Of a DNA stretch of 64,000 nucleotides, positions 11,362 to 22,840 are shown in pieces. Numbering within the stretch: position 1 is the first letter of the stretch; the number at the start of each line of letters is the position of its first letter. Position numbers and translations under genes: made by a program. The notes beneath the pieces were generated by a model. That model saw nothing but the letters and a program-made list of their open reading frames with translations, ran no database searches and was not told the origin of the DNA. Source of the stretch: Salticus scenicus (lineage: Eukaryota; Arthropoda; Arachnida; Araneae; Salticidae); assembly GCA_963930645.1 (NCBI GenBank), contig OZ005648.1, positions 104,853,167 through 104,917,166 of the forward strand, in the 5' to 3' direction.

Positions 11362-13778
11362 CAGTCAGCCAAAAAAAAACGCCACCCCCCCCCACCACCT
11401 AATTTCGCCGTAAATTATCGTAGAAACATGCGGCTGGTACCTATCGATCTGTAATAACGTCTAATTTTTAATGTTGTAGTTAGATTTTGCTTAAGGGGTT
11501 ATCTACATATTAAAACAGGCATAAAACTCATTTTTTTCAATGACGACTCCTATTTTTGACTTCATGTTCAGATTTCTGAGATCAAGGCAGTTCAGGAAAC
11601 ATACCTATTTCTATACTTTAAATCAATTCTAAACAGAGTTACACGTGAAAATGTGTTAGGGGACCGTCTATACATTTAGAAAAAATAAATCGTGATCTAC
11701 CACACAATATACATTATTTATTAAATTTCACACCGGAAAAAAAGTTCAGAAATGTTAATTATAAAACAAAAAACGATTCAAATTCGCAGAACTTTCTGAG
11801 TTAGCTTATGAATTAAAAGATTTTTATTGGTTTCAATTTATTAAACATTGAATACTTAAATACAACACTTATATCTTGAATCATATGAACCCTACAATGT
11901 TGAATTACAAAAATCTAGATACCAAGGTAAAAGAACAGTAGTAATAATGATGATAATATTAATAGCGGTTAAAACAAAAAGTGTTTAATATTTAAGAAAA
12001 AGAATTATCTACTTCTTAAAAGCAAAAACTGTTTTATTTAAGAGACAAAAATTTAAGTTAAAATACATATATAATAAAATATGTATATATATAAACAATT
12101 AAAATCTATTAACTAACAATTATTATCTACTTCTTGTTGGGTATATTTTTATTTTATACAGTAAGCCTCCCATGAAAGTGTTACTATAAAGATTTACATT
12201 TAATTTTAGGCGTGCAAACCAACAATAGATAATATACAAAAAGATAGATAACAAGATTTAAACTAAAATCTGAGAAAGGATATTTAATATTTTCGCGACC
12301 ACTGACGTAGTTTCACGTCATTTTGAAATCTGTAACTCCTTCAGTGGGCGTTTCTTTCACAATTTGTGTGTTACGATATTTCTTAAGAATATTCTTTATA
12401 TTCATATATAAATAAACAAAATAGTATGAATACAAATACTTTCACTAGAAAGAGTATAATTATTATGTATATCCATATGAAAAGAAATATGGATATAGAA
12501 AAAACGGTTTCCTATTGCCTAGAACGAGTATTCCCCGTTCTGCAGTCGTCTACTGTACTTGAATTCTTAATTTTAAATGCGTAAAATCTATATCTTTAAA
12601 AGTAATAAGACATGTTACTTTGTTTTAAATTTTTTTCCGTGATAAATGTGACGCCAGTTTTACGCCGTAATTAGAATAATAGAAAATAAATAATATTGCG
12701 CTTTGTTTCAATAATAGATATTAAACACTTAAAAAAAAATACCACTTTATTATTCAGTATTAAAAAAACATTTAATAAAATTTTTATATTTTATTATGTT
12801 ACGTCATGCCATAAAATTTAAATAGCATAAACGGTAGAGTAATCGAATGCGAAAATGTCACAACAAGATTAAAACAGAAAATTTGTTTTAAAAAATCTGA
12901 TAAAAATTAATAAAAGTCAATTATATTAATTTAAAAAAAGGAAAAAAAAATGTATTGTTCACAGCGCATTGCTCTTTTTTAAAATAATAGTCCTCGTCTT
13001 ACTGCGTTTTTTTACCGTCATGATACTTAACTTGAGGTGTACGAATCGTAGAATATTCAAGTTAAAAACAAAAAACAAAAGGTACAAAATAGAATTTCAG
13101 CAGTGAGAAACAGGGAAACGTTATGTAATATTTAAGAACAAAGACTTAACATTTCAGAATCGAGTATAAATCTCTTTGCGACGGAAGCCACGCCTTTACA
13201 CAGTTTTTCTACAACTTTACATTATAAAACAAAATTATTTTACATACTTCCAATTAAATCATTTAAATTTTGTCTTCAGCATTCGATGTAGTAAATGCCA
13301 TTGACATTTATGCATACTAGCGTCACATAGAGAGTCATATACGAATACAGAAACTAGTTTTTTTACTAATGTTTCCGCAATATAGAGGCGGGGCTCTCAT
13401 TTCTTTTGGAAATTTTTTCACAGTCTCTCGCTTGCATTGCGATAATTTTATGAAAATGATCCAATTTGTATCATAAACATCGAAATGTTGCTTAGAAAAC
13501 AATTAGAATAACATTAAGGTAAATTAAAATAGTTTTTCGTCAAAATATATACAGATATTTACTCACAAAGGATACAAATTATTATAAGTGACGGCCTCCT
13601 AACAACACTAAAACACTAAAAAATAAAATATCACAGTAACTCAAAAAATAATGTTAAGAACGAGTTGTAAATTTGGAAACCCATGTTTTGGATGATGCCC
13701 GTTCTAGTTATGCAAAAATTAACATAGGTCATAATTCATAATTTTTTCAAATATGAAATTATTAATAATTTTCATATT

Positions 13779-13809
<31 letters not shown>

Positions 13810-14234
13810 TCAAAAATATGCATGGAATATGTTTGGGTCACTTCATTCTATCATATAAAAAAAACAGAATTTGAATATCGTAATTATTTTGGAAGATATG
13901 AATTAATGTTTGTCACATTCATTTAACATTAGCGCCCTCATAGTTTGACAGCTTATAACTCTGTGAAGAATTGAGCAAAATATATAAACTATACCATTTT
14001 CCGCGATGGTTTTGTCCAAAGAATTCAAATAAATTATAAAAAATGGGGGTTACCATTGAAAAAAAATGAAGTTGATGCCAGTTTTAATATGTAGACGACC
14101 CCTTAAGCAAAATCTAACTATATCATTATAAACTAGACGTTATTACAATTCGATTGGTACCAACCACATGTTTCTACGATAATTTACGGCGAAATTAGGT
14201 GGGGGGGTGGCGTTTTTTTTTTTTTGGCTGACTG
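11362..14234. mobile_element. 2.9 kb TA-flanked element with inverted ends of about 150 bp, no transposase
   Basis: The left end CAGTCAGCC, an A run, CGCCACC, a C run and then CCTAATTTCGCCGTAAATTA is repeated in inverse orientation at the right end (14085-14234). Both ends abut TA. The arms match for about 150 bp, including 'gattttgcttaaggggt'. The interior has no open frame above 60 codons, so the element is non-autonomous or its transposase has decayed beyond recognition. A piggyBac-like end motif lies inside at 12284. TA target and CAG start place it in the Tc1/mariner/pogo group by inference. Confidence 0.85.
12284..12556. repeat. piggyBac-like MITE fragment nested in the 2.9 kb element
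   Basis: TTAA at 12284-12287 is followed by 'tattttcgcgaccactgacgt' and 'ttcacgtca', closely similar to 62678-62740. A candidate opposite end, 'agtattccccgttctgcagtcgtc', near 12533-12556 resembles the right end of the 62.7 kb copy but has no clear TTAA. The limits are uncertain. Confidence 0.4.
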
Positions 14235-14543
14235 TACATTAAAAGTTTTTTCAACCAACAAAGCACACGCATATGCATATATTCGAATTATAAATCTTAA
14301 GATTATTTTTGCACAGATTTTGTAAACTGAATGTAACTTATAATTAAATTATGTGCGTTTTAAAATTTATTAATCAGCGTATTATATTATATATATACAC
14401 ATACATTTCTTTACGAAATTCCTCTTTAAAGTGTTTTCATGCATTATACTGCTTAACTCAATAAAAAATTTTACAGAAAATTTCCCCAAAAATATTCTAC
14501 TAATTCTACTTAGACACTTTCTACTTATTAAACTTTTAAAACA

Positions 14544-14660
14544 CTAGGGGGCTCTGCCCCCTGCTCGCTCCGCTCACCTACCCCCGAGGGAGGCTTCGCC
14601 TCCCCCGGACTCCCTTTACTTATTAACACAAGCAGAGCTCTGCTCGCCTATTCACTGCTT
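14544..14660 (-). mobile_element. Helitron-like 3' terminus with GC-rich hairpins
   Basis: Read on the minus strand this ends ...GGGGGC AGA GCCCCC TAG followed by T: a perfect 6 bp hairpin ending at CTAG, as expected for a Helitron 3' end. A second perfect hairpin (GGGAGGC/GCCTCCC, 14588-14604) and the palindrome AGCAGAGCTCTGCT (14631-14645 region) follow. No Rep/helicase sequence or 5' TC end was found. GC content is far above the surroundings. Confidence 0.5.
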
Positions 14661-14863
14661 TCTTTCACCTAAAAGGAATATTAATATGCATATTACAAGA
14701 CAAAAGCAGAAAAAAATATTTTGGAAATCCTCATATTCAATGTCAAATTGAAATATATAATATTTTTACATATTTTTTAATAGAAATAAATTCATAATAG
14801 CTAGACCATTTTGCATTACAACTTTAGTATATGACCCTTTTATTTCTTTTTTTGCAACCTTAG

Positions 14864-15210
14864 ATCCGGACCGCAGTACCCCAGTCGGTAGAGCGCCGGA
14901 GTTGTAATTGGAAGATTGCGGGTTCGGTTCTCGAGCCGGCCAAAGCCCATCGTGTACACTAATGGTGGCTGGTGCACGTAAAATATGTCGTGGTCGCAAT
15001 ATCCTCCATGTTCCAACGAAATTATATCTCTGGGGGCCACTGAATCGGGGGAGCCATCCCCTTCGTGTAGGACCAAAACAGTGGTGGCATGTCTCCGGAA
15101 CATTTCTAGGGGTGCGTCCCTGACCGTCGCCAATTACCCATAGCGCAGTACTGGTGCGACGTTAAATCCAACCTACCTGCCTACCTACCTACCTACATAC
15201 CTACATCCAA
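14864..15210 (+). mobile_element. tRNA-derived SINE, full length
   Basis: The head is tRNA-like: an A-box-like segment (TACCCCAGTCGGTAGAGCG) and a B-box-like GGGTTCGGTTCT about 35 bp later, which would act as an internal Pol III promoter. The body runs through 'gtgcacgtaaaatatgtcgtgg', 'gagccatcccc' and 'ggcatgtctccgga' to the tail 'gtgcgacgttaaatccaa' and an (ACCT)n/(ACAT)n end. Other pieces of the family lie at 28519-28655 (+), about 60846-61065 (-) and 61134-61180 (+). The short open frames over it are SINE translations, not genes. Confidence 0.85.
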
Positions 15211-16113
15211 CCATGGATCATATTTTAATTTCACCCTGTAAAATGACTTCATGACCGAAGAACAACGTCACTGGGAGTAATTTTTTTCAAAATGGCAAAT
15301 AGAGTACCTTTATAAACTTGTCGTTTTTAGTTGATAACTTCTTTAATTAAAATGATAGAAATTTCTAAGCAGCTGAAATGTCTTCCTTGGAGTATTCGGA
15401 ACCTATTGATACCTCTCATGACACGAAAGACCCTGCCCTCCGCTAGAAGATGCTGTCGCAGACAAAAAATTTGACGCCACTGACAGTAACTTTTTTTAAA
15501 TATATACAGAAAAGAATGTGAAGACATGTTTAAAAATAGATAAAATAAAATAAAATAAAGTAGACACACATATTATTTCAAAGTTTAACTATGAAAGTTT
15601 AATTAAGATTCAAAAGCGCGTTTTAGAAAAACATGTAAAAAATTCAGTAAGTGAAATTAAACATGTTTAAATGATGAAAATTCAACTATGGGCGTTTTAC
15701 TGAATCAGTGTCAAACGACTGATTTGTGAAAAATCTGTATTTAAAAAAAAAAAAAGAATCAGTATGAAAAAATGAGAAAATTTAATCTGTCAAATATTTT
15801 CTGGAACATTTTCCTAATAACGGTGTCTTCCAGTTTTCATTTACGATGTTTATCACTAAAAAACGGACTAACAAAATAATATTTAAAAAAAGTTTGCTCA
15901 ATTGACTTGATTAAAAATAAATTGTATAGACGACAGTGATTGTAATAAATTGAGCCATTAGTTTCAGTAAATACCATTAAAAATCTGTTGTTTAAACACT
16001 TTAAAAAAAATGTAAAACAATAGCATAAAAAAACAGGCTTCCCCCCTCCCCCCCCCCCCCAACAATTACGGATTTTTTTTGGGCGGTTCATATATTAATG
16101 TAATGCCCCAAAA
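15211..16113. other. AT-rich spacer
   Basis: Contains a long C run at about 16041-16060. The short open frames lack recognisable domains. No gene was seen. Confidence 0.55.
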
Positions 16114-16655
16114 CCATTGCTGGAAATTCTTATGTAAAACGATCTTTCTGAATCCGAATGTGACGGCAATTTTGTCCCATCATCCACCGTTTTTTGGTAA
16201 CACCCCCATAGTTTTATTACTGTTCTGCAATTTTATGGCTATGAATTTGATTTGGTGGGAGATAAAGGATTATTTTAACTGTTAAATATCTTCTGAGGGA
16301 GAGCAAAAGTGAAAAATTTAAAAACATGAACATGTGTAACAGGGGGTAAGTTGAAAGAGGGGGTGGGGGGAGGGGGATTTGCCACTGAAATTATAAATTG
16401 CATTTATTATATTTTATTAATCTACTATTGTTATTATTTATGATACATTAAATTATTTTGTTTTTAAGTGTTAAAATCATTTTTTGCACCCATCAAATCA
16501 AACTCAAGTCCATACAATTATCGAATGTTGATAAAAATTGAGAGAGAAAGGGGGGGGGGGGGGGTAATACCCTGAAAAAATAGTGGATGATTGGGCAAAA
16601 TGAAGGTCACATTCGGTTTCAGAAGGTCATTTTACATAAGAATATGCAGCAATGC
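16114..16655. repeat. Long-inverted-end repeat, copy 1 (partner 56463-56922)
   Basis: The ends pair with each other (TTCTTATGTAAAA at the left, its complement at the right, then 'ctgaatccgaatgtgac' against 'gtcacattcggtttcag'). The same sequence with the same architecture occurs at 56463-56922. The interior holds G-runs at 16341-16375 and a G14 run near 16551-16564. Non-coding; probably a non-autonomous DNA element with arms of about 65 bp. Sequence similar to the second copy continues to the right past a polyT (16673-16688). Confidence 0.8.
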
Positions 16656-17554
16656 TATCAGCACTTGATTTTTTTTTTTTTTTTTTTAACGCAGTGGTAT
16701 TACTATTTCACTTTGCAATAGATTAAGTAATACTTTTTATGCCCATATAATTCTATGCTTAAGCATCATACTTTATTTTTTTTAATGAGTATTTCATTAT
16801 TTTCCTTTTGATATATTTGGAAGTTTATTTATAAAATTATCATTATTAAAATAATATGCAATATTTGTTGTACATATTTTTACTGTTCACGGAAAATGTG
16901 ATTCTTAAAATATTTGCTATTTATATCCCTTAGTACTAATCTATAATACAACTAAGAAATTTATGTTTAAATTCAACAAACAGTAGCTAAGTTTACTTTC
17001 AATACACAATGTATCTTTCACGTTTTGTAAATTTACGATATTATTTTTCCTACTATTATCGTCAGAGTTTCACCTTTCTCTTCCGCAATTTTATTGTATA
17101 GAAGATTCAGAATATGTTTTCAAAGAATTTTAAATAAAACTTTTTAAAATATCCATATATGCCACATTAAACTGAAAAATGTAAAATGTTACAAAGGAAA
17201 GAGGTGGTAAGAGATACATATACTTACACAATTTAATAATTTGTTAATGATATTTATCTGCTAGTGACTTATTGCGTGTGATAAATTTACTGTCTTAATT
17301 TGATATGTCCATCACCTGATTAACATTTTCAACTAAATGTTTTTAGTAATTTCTAAATCATATTTAACGAATCGTCCACAAATGTTTGCTTGTAAGCAGT
17401 CTGCCCGTTTCAGCTTCACAATGCTGCATATAACAACATTTTACTTATAACCGCCCAGTATATATATCTATGTATTTTTCTAGTATACACAAAATAATTC
17501 ATAAGGCTAACGTTGTAAAGAATTTACAAGGTATGTCTAAAAAGATCGGTGAGT
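16656..17554. other. AT-rich spacer
   Basis: PolyT at 16670-16688, then unremarkable AT-rich sequence. No gene was seen. Confidence 0.6.
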
Positions 17555-17689
17555 GGATGGGTATGTCATAACAATGCGGGTTAAAACTACCTCTCTATGC
17601 ATACGCAGGTAGAGAACAATGGAGAGATGGCACATAGCAAGAAACGCAAGAAACCGAGGCAGAATAGACTGCTATGGGCATTCGAACGG

Positions 17690-17990
17690 TGTATGTTTGA
17701 AAAATCGCGTTATATATAAATGAAGCATCGGATAAACATCAAGTGTTGCATTTTAAAAAACTACCACAGAAACGCATGCAATGTTGGTCCAGGTGAACGG
17801 AACAGACGCAGTGAGCAAAAAATGCTTGTAAAACTGGACAAACGTTTTCAGGAAGGAAGGGGAACAGTTGATGACAAACCACAAGTCGACTTTAAGCAAG
17901 TGTAATGGCCAACAAAATAAAGCGGGTGCGACAGATGCTGTTAAACAATAGCCGACTGATAAAATTTGTAACCACTGAAACAGATTTTAT
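17690..17990 (+). pseudogene. mariner-like transposase, N-terminal helix-turn-helix relic
   Basis: Read across frames, this encodes a stretch like HRINIKCCILK then ATETHAMLVQ-type sequence, 'TDAVSKKCL', 'KRFQEGRGTVDDKPQV' and, after 17905, 'NKIKRVRQMLLNN'. That order is the first helix-turn-helix, 'W..RF..GR..V.D.P..GRP' and second helix region of mariner transposases (the SETMAR-like group), which bind the terminal repeats. At least two frameshifts and several stops break it. The catalytic DDD domain and terminal repeats are absent. The longest frame is 17720-17905. Old fragment, family assignment fairly secure. Confidence 0.75.
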
Positions 17991-19089
17991 CTGACATGTA
18001 ATTTTTTCCTAAATGATTTGCAAGTGCTAATTTACCCCCAAAATACTTAGTTCCAAAACTGAGAGATATCTTTGTCGCCTACTATGCAGTTAATATTGTT
18101 CAATGTTCAGTTTAGCCTTTTTTTATAGTGCTAAAAAAAAAAAAAAATGGTTTCCTGGACTGAAAAAAAAAAAAAAAACTATTGTGTAAAAAAAATTTCT
18201 GTATTATCTGTCAAGAGAATTTTTTGTCAATTAATTTTTTTCCCATTTAATTATCATTCAGGTATTTTCTGGGAACTTTGCTGAAGGATATATTCTGTAC
18301 TATAACATGATATATTTTTTGATACTATACACACATTTTCTGACAACTTTGTTGATAGATATTTTTCTGTATTATCTGTCAGGGAAATTTTCTTTTCCTT
18401 TTATTAGGGATATTTTCAGAAACTTTTCTGTAATATAAGAGGATTTTCTTTTCTAATATCATACGCATATTTTTTGGCAATTTGGCTGATAGATATTTTC
18501 TGTATAATCTGTCAAAGAAATTTTCTGTCTTTTTTTTTTTTTTTTTTTTTTTCATATCATACGGAAATGTTTTGGCAGCTTTTCTGACAAATATTTTTTG
18601 TAACATAACATTTTTTTAAATTATTATTTTATGTTTTTATTGTCTTTTTCAGCCTTCAAACATTTGTGTTTTAAGTATAAATTTAAAAGCTGTATAAATT
18701 ATGATACAAAAGTTTTATTTTATTTATATGAATACACCGGACTTATTTAAGAAGTCTGTTTCGCCTATTTTACAGTTTCCATCGCAAGCAACCAATTCAA
18801 ATGTTATTCTACGCAGAAACTTGTTATGAGAATTAATTATTACCTAACTTTTATTTTTATTTCGTTTATACATTTATAAAATTCACAAAAGTTAAATTAA
18901 ATAATGTATTCCTATTAACAATATTATTTGTGGCTTCTAAAAAAGGCGGTAAATTTCCTAAGTGAAGCTTTCGTGTTTTTTATGCAAAAAATTAACTATA
19001 GAAAAAACTTAATTTTACCGCAAAAACATAAAATTAAACAAGTCCTTCCGGATCATTCGGAAGGGTAAGTTCATTTCTTTTTTCTTATC
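17991..19089. other. AT-rich spacer with a loose repeat of 'tattttctgtattatctgtca'
   Basis: Between about 18190 and 18600 phrases such as 'gatattttctgtattatctgtca' and 'ggcaactttgctgatagatat' recur four to five times at irregular spacing of 70-120 bp, suggesting a decayed tandem repeat. A 7 bp hairpin (CCTTCCG/CGGAAGG) lies at 19044-19064. No gene. Confidence 0.5.
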
Positions 19090-20625
19090 AAGCAGCCGTC
19101 ATTTTGTTTCAAAATGGCGGCTACAAATTATAAACGAATTAGTAGAAATATTGATGTAGGCTATCTACATATGGAGTTTTAAGCAAATTGGTTCATAAAT
19201 AGATTTTTATGTGAATTTAAACTTTTCAAGTGGCCGGCGCTTGGAAACAAGATGGTGGGCCAAGTTGACAAATATATCAAATGCATTTGTTAGATAAGAC
19301 TACCGTACAAATATAGTTGGAATTAATTCAGAATCTCAGAAGTCATCGTGTTGAAAAATTAAGTGGCTGCCACTTGGATCAAAATGGCAGAGAAAGGTAC
19401 TCAGTGAACTAATTAATCTAAGATATTGTTGCAAATTTGAAAATAATTCAATTTTTTGTTTTGGTAGAAATTCTTTCAAAGAGGCTTAGTAAGTTGATTA
19501 AATGTTAACTTTTTGCATTTCTAGATTGTTTTAACGTTAAAATAGCCTAATTTCCCCTTAAAAACGCATTAAAAAGCTCCAATATGGCAGGTAATGGATT
19601 TGGCATAAAATTTGGCGACTTTTCCACTCTGCGACTTTTTTGGCGATTTTTGGCGAGAAAATCCATAGTTCATTAATAAATTTCATTCAGACACTTATAT
19701 AGTCTATATATACATCAAAATTCAAACAAATTCGGAATACGCTTTTTACAATTTGAAATTGAAATTTCCAAGTGGTCTCCACTTGAAAACAAAATGGTGG
19801 AGCAACTTGGTTAAGAAACTCATTCAAGTTATTCATAAACACAAGTTAAGACACTGTCCAAATTTGGTTCGATTTGGAGTATTATTTCGGAAGTTATCGT
19901 GATTTTTAATTTTCAAGTGGTACCTGATTTCAAGTGGCCCCGCTTAACTTAACATATCCGCCACTTTATTAAAAATGGTGGATACGTTCATTAATAAACT
20001 TCATTGAGACACTTATATAGTCTTTGTATACATCAAAATTTAAACAAATTCAGACTACGCTTTTTACAATTTGATTCGAAAATATCAAGTGGTCTCCACT
20101 AGAAAACAAAATGGTGTAGCAACTTGGTTAAGAAACTCATCTAAGGTATCCATAGCACAAGTTAAGACGCTGTCCAAATTTCGTTCCATTTGGAGTATTA
20201 TTTCGGAAGTTATCGCGATTTAAAATTTTCAAGTGGTAGCCTGATTTCAAGTGGCCCCACTTAAGATATCCACGACTTTATTAAAAATGGCAGATAAATT
20301 TCATTAATAAAGTTCATTGAGACCCTTATGTAGTCTAGATTTACAAAACAATTCAAGCAAATCTTGCTTTAAATACGCTTTTTACAATGTGGATTAGAAA
20401 TATTCAAGTGGTTGCCACTTGAAAACAAAAAGTCGGAGCAACTTGGTTAAGGAACTCATACAAGAAACTCATCCAAGATATTCATAATAACACAATTTAA
20501 GACACTGTCTAAATTTGGTTCGATTTGGAATATTATTTCGGAAGTTATCGGGATTTTAAATTTTCAAGTGGTAGCCTGATTTCAAGCGGCCCTGCTTAAC
20601 TTAAGATATCTGCCACTTTATTAAC

Positions 20626-20789
20626 TAGTATGTTGTGGCCACCACAAGACTTTCTTCTATATTTTCCTATACATATTCAATCAGTAACAATATTAAAAAA
20701 AAAAAAAAAAAAAAAAGATTTTTTTTTCTTTTTTTTTTTTTTTTTTTTTTTTTTTTGTGAAAATTAATACATATTCAATCACTAACAAT

Positions 20790-20822
<33 letters not shown>

Positions 20823-21357
20823 TTTTTTTTTTTTCTTTTTTCTTTTTTTTTTTTTTTTTTTGTGAAAATTAATACATATTCAATCACTAACAATAATTAA
20901 AAAAAAAAAAATCGATAACTTTGTTTTAAATTATCACAGATTTATGGTTCAACCATTCGTTTTAAAGGTATTGACGAGATCTTTCGAATGATACCCATCT
21001 TCAAAATTTAACCCCCCCCCCGGGGGGGGGGTACTTCCCCCCCAGGGGGGGAACCGATGCTCTCCCATGCACAATTTTTTTTTCCTAGTTAACTACTACT
21101 ATCATCAATAATTCAAATTAATTTTACAATCACAAGTTTAAAATAACTCTCATTATGCCCATTTATACGGAATTTTGTCCTATGCTGCCATGTTAAAAAT
21201 TTCCATAAAATGCGATTACAGCGCCACCTGTTGAGCTATTGATCCCCAAATCTAATGGGCACCAGTTCATGTCAGGGTGCAACTAAATACCAAGTTTGGT
21301 TAAATTTCATTCATATGTTCGTGAGATACAGCGTCCACAAAAAAATGATACAGACAC

Positions 21358-21412
<55 letters not shown>

Positions 21413-21536
21413 TTTTCTAAAAACTATCAATTCGTGTTCAGGACATCCCAAAACGTGTAGATCCGTCAAAAAACGGAGGTCGAAAATTTTCGCGAATCCA
21501 ATACTTTCTCTATATTACATATAGAAGAAAGTAAAA
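20626..21536 (-). mobile_element. Helentron/HINE-like non-autonomous element, copy 1
   Basis: The left end is CTAGTATG then TTGTGGCCAC; on the minus strand that is a hairpin-bearing terminus ending in CTAG. The motif ACTTTCTTCTATAT just inside the left end is the reverse complement of ATATAGAAGAAAGT at the right end (21519-21532). The second copy, 44675-45525, shares both ends in a different location. It interrupts a satellite unit whose sequence resumes as 'aaatggcggatacgttcatt'. Internal parts: three near-identical poly(A)/poly(T) units of about 80-100 bp (20680-20910) and an (ACAG)n tract. Non-coding. Helentron-type classification is inference from the end structure. Confidence 0.65.
21350..21411 (+). 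repeat. (ACAG)n microsatellite
   Basis: A pure CAGA/ACAG tetranucleotide tract inside the Helentron-like element. The open frame across it encodes a QTDR-type repeat and is not a gene. Confidence 0.95.
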
Positions 21537-22081
21537 ATGGCGGATACGTTCATTAATAAACTTTATTGAGACACTTATATAGTCTATGTATACATCAAAA
21601 TTCAAACGAATTCGGAATACACTTTTTACAATTTGAAAATTGCAAGTGGTCTTCACTTGAAAACAAAATGGTGGAGCAACTTGGTTAAGAAACTCATCCA
21701 AGATATTCATAACACAAGTTAAGACGATGTCCAAATTTGGTTCGATTTGGAGTATTATTTCAGAAGTTATCATGATTTTAAATTTCCAAGTGGTAGCCTG
21801 ATTTCAAGTGGCCCCACTTAACTTAAGATATCCTCCACTTTATTAAGTTCATTTAGACCCTTATGTAGTCTAGATTTACATAAAATCTCAAGCAAATCTT
21901 GCTTTAAATACGCTTTTTACAATATGGGTTAGAAATATTTAAGTGGCTGCCACTTGAAAACAAAAAGTCGGAGCAACTTGGTTAACGAACTCATCCAAGA
22001 TATTAATAAGATCAGTTTACTGTCTAAATTTGGTTCGATTTGGAGTATTATTTCTGGAGTTATCGTGATGACAAAATTTTC

Positions 22082-22083
<2 letters not shown>

Positions 22084-22142
<59 letters not shown>

Positions 22143-22144
22143 TA
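22084..22144. repeat. (AT)n microsatellite at the end of the satellite
   Basis: A long AT dinucleotide tract marks the abrupt right end of the satellite array. Confidence 0.95.
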
Positions 22145-22414
22145 CACAAATGTGTATTATTTCAATTATTTTTCCTGACATTGATTTTATGCAATTCATG
22201 AATATTTTCTTATAATATTAATATTTGCATATTATACTTGGCATTTAATTCGTTGTTTGAAATACCAACTCTTTACCTCTAAATTGTAAATAGTTAATGA
22301 TAACTTTATAAGTAATCCTTCTAAATATTAATATCATTGTTGGTATTTTCATCTTTCTCTTATTTGCTGAGTATTGTAAAGGAATTAAATTATTTATTAT
22401 ATATATATATATAT

Positions 22415-22446
<32 letters not shown>

Positions 22447-22806
22447 ACGAAGTGATTTCAATAAGTCGATTTCTAAAAAAATCAACGTAATAAAAAATAC
22501 CATCTCTATGAGTAAGAGGAAGTAAAACTGAAGTAATTTATTCTTTATATGCAACACCGCATAGTTCTAAATTAAAGAGAAGATTGTGCAAAATGTTTAA
22601 AAACCATTACTCTTCTATAAACTGCAAGTCATGAAAACTGAAATGTATAAACTTGAAAAAAATAATTAAGATAAGTTATAGCATAGAAAATTACGAATCT
22701 AAACATAATTATATTTCATTCTGAAATACGGTAAATATTTGTGTGTTATAAATTACAACTATTTCATAATTATATGAAATTATAAAATTAATATATTTCT
22801 TTTATG

Positions 22807-22840
<34 letters not shown>

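Larger units (their letters stand above)
19090..22080 (+). repeat. Decayed satellite of about 315 bp units, interrupted
   Basis: Units begin with 'acacttatatagtct' or 'acccttatgtagtct' at 19691, 20009, 20322, 21571 and 21857. Spacings are 318 and 313 bp, about 340 once the insertion at 20626-21536 is removed, and 286 bp. Each unit carries 'caagtggtctccacttg' (a short hairpin), 'ggagcaacttggttaagaaactcat', 'tttggttcgatttggagtatta' and 'gatatccgccactttatta...atggcgg'. More diverged unit pieces extend left to about 19100. No unit encodes protein. The last unit stops at an (AT)n tract (22084). Confidence 0.9.

Noticed and set aside
14766..15133. Three overlapping open frames around 14.8-15.1 kb, repeated near 60.9 kb
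   Set aside because: They are translations of the SINE body on both strands; the same peptide appears from the other SINE copy.
19690..22080. CRISPR-like or regularly spaced array
   Set aside because: Units of about 315 bp repeat over their full length with no unique spacers; it is a eukaryotic satellite.
21954..22136. Open frames rich in YIYIYI across TA tracts (also near 7136, 25383, 46734)
   Set aside because: They translate (TA)n microsatellites; no protein is implied.
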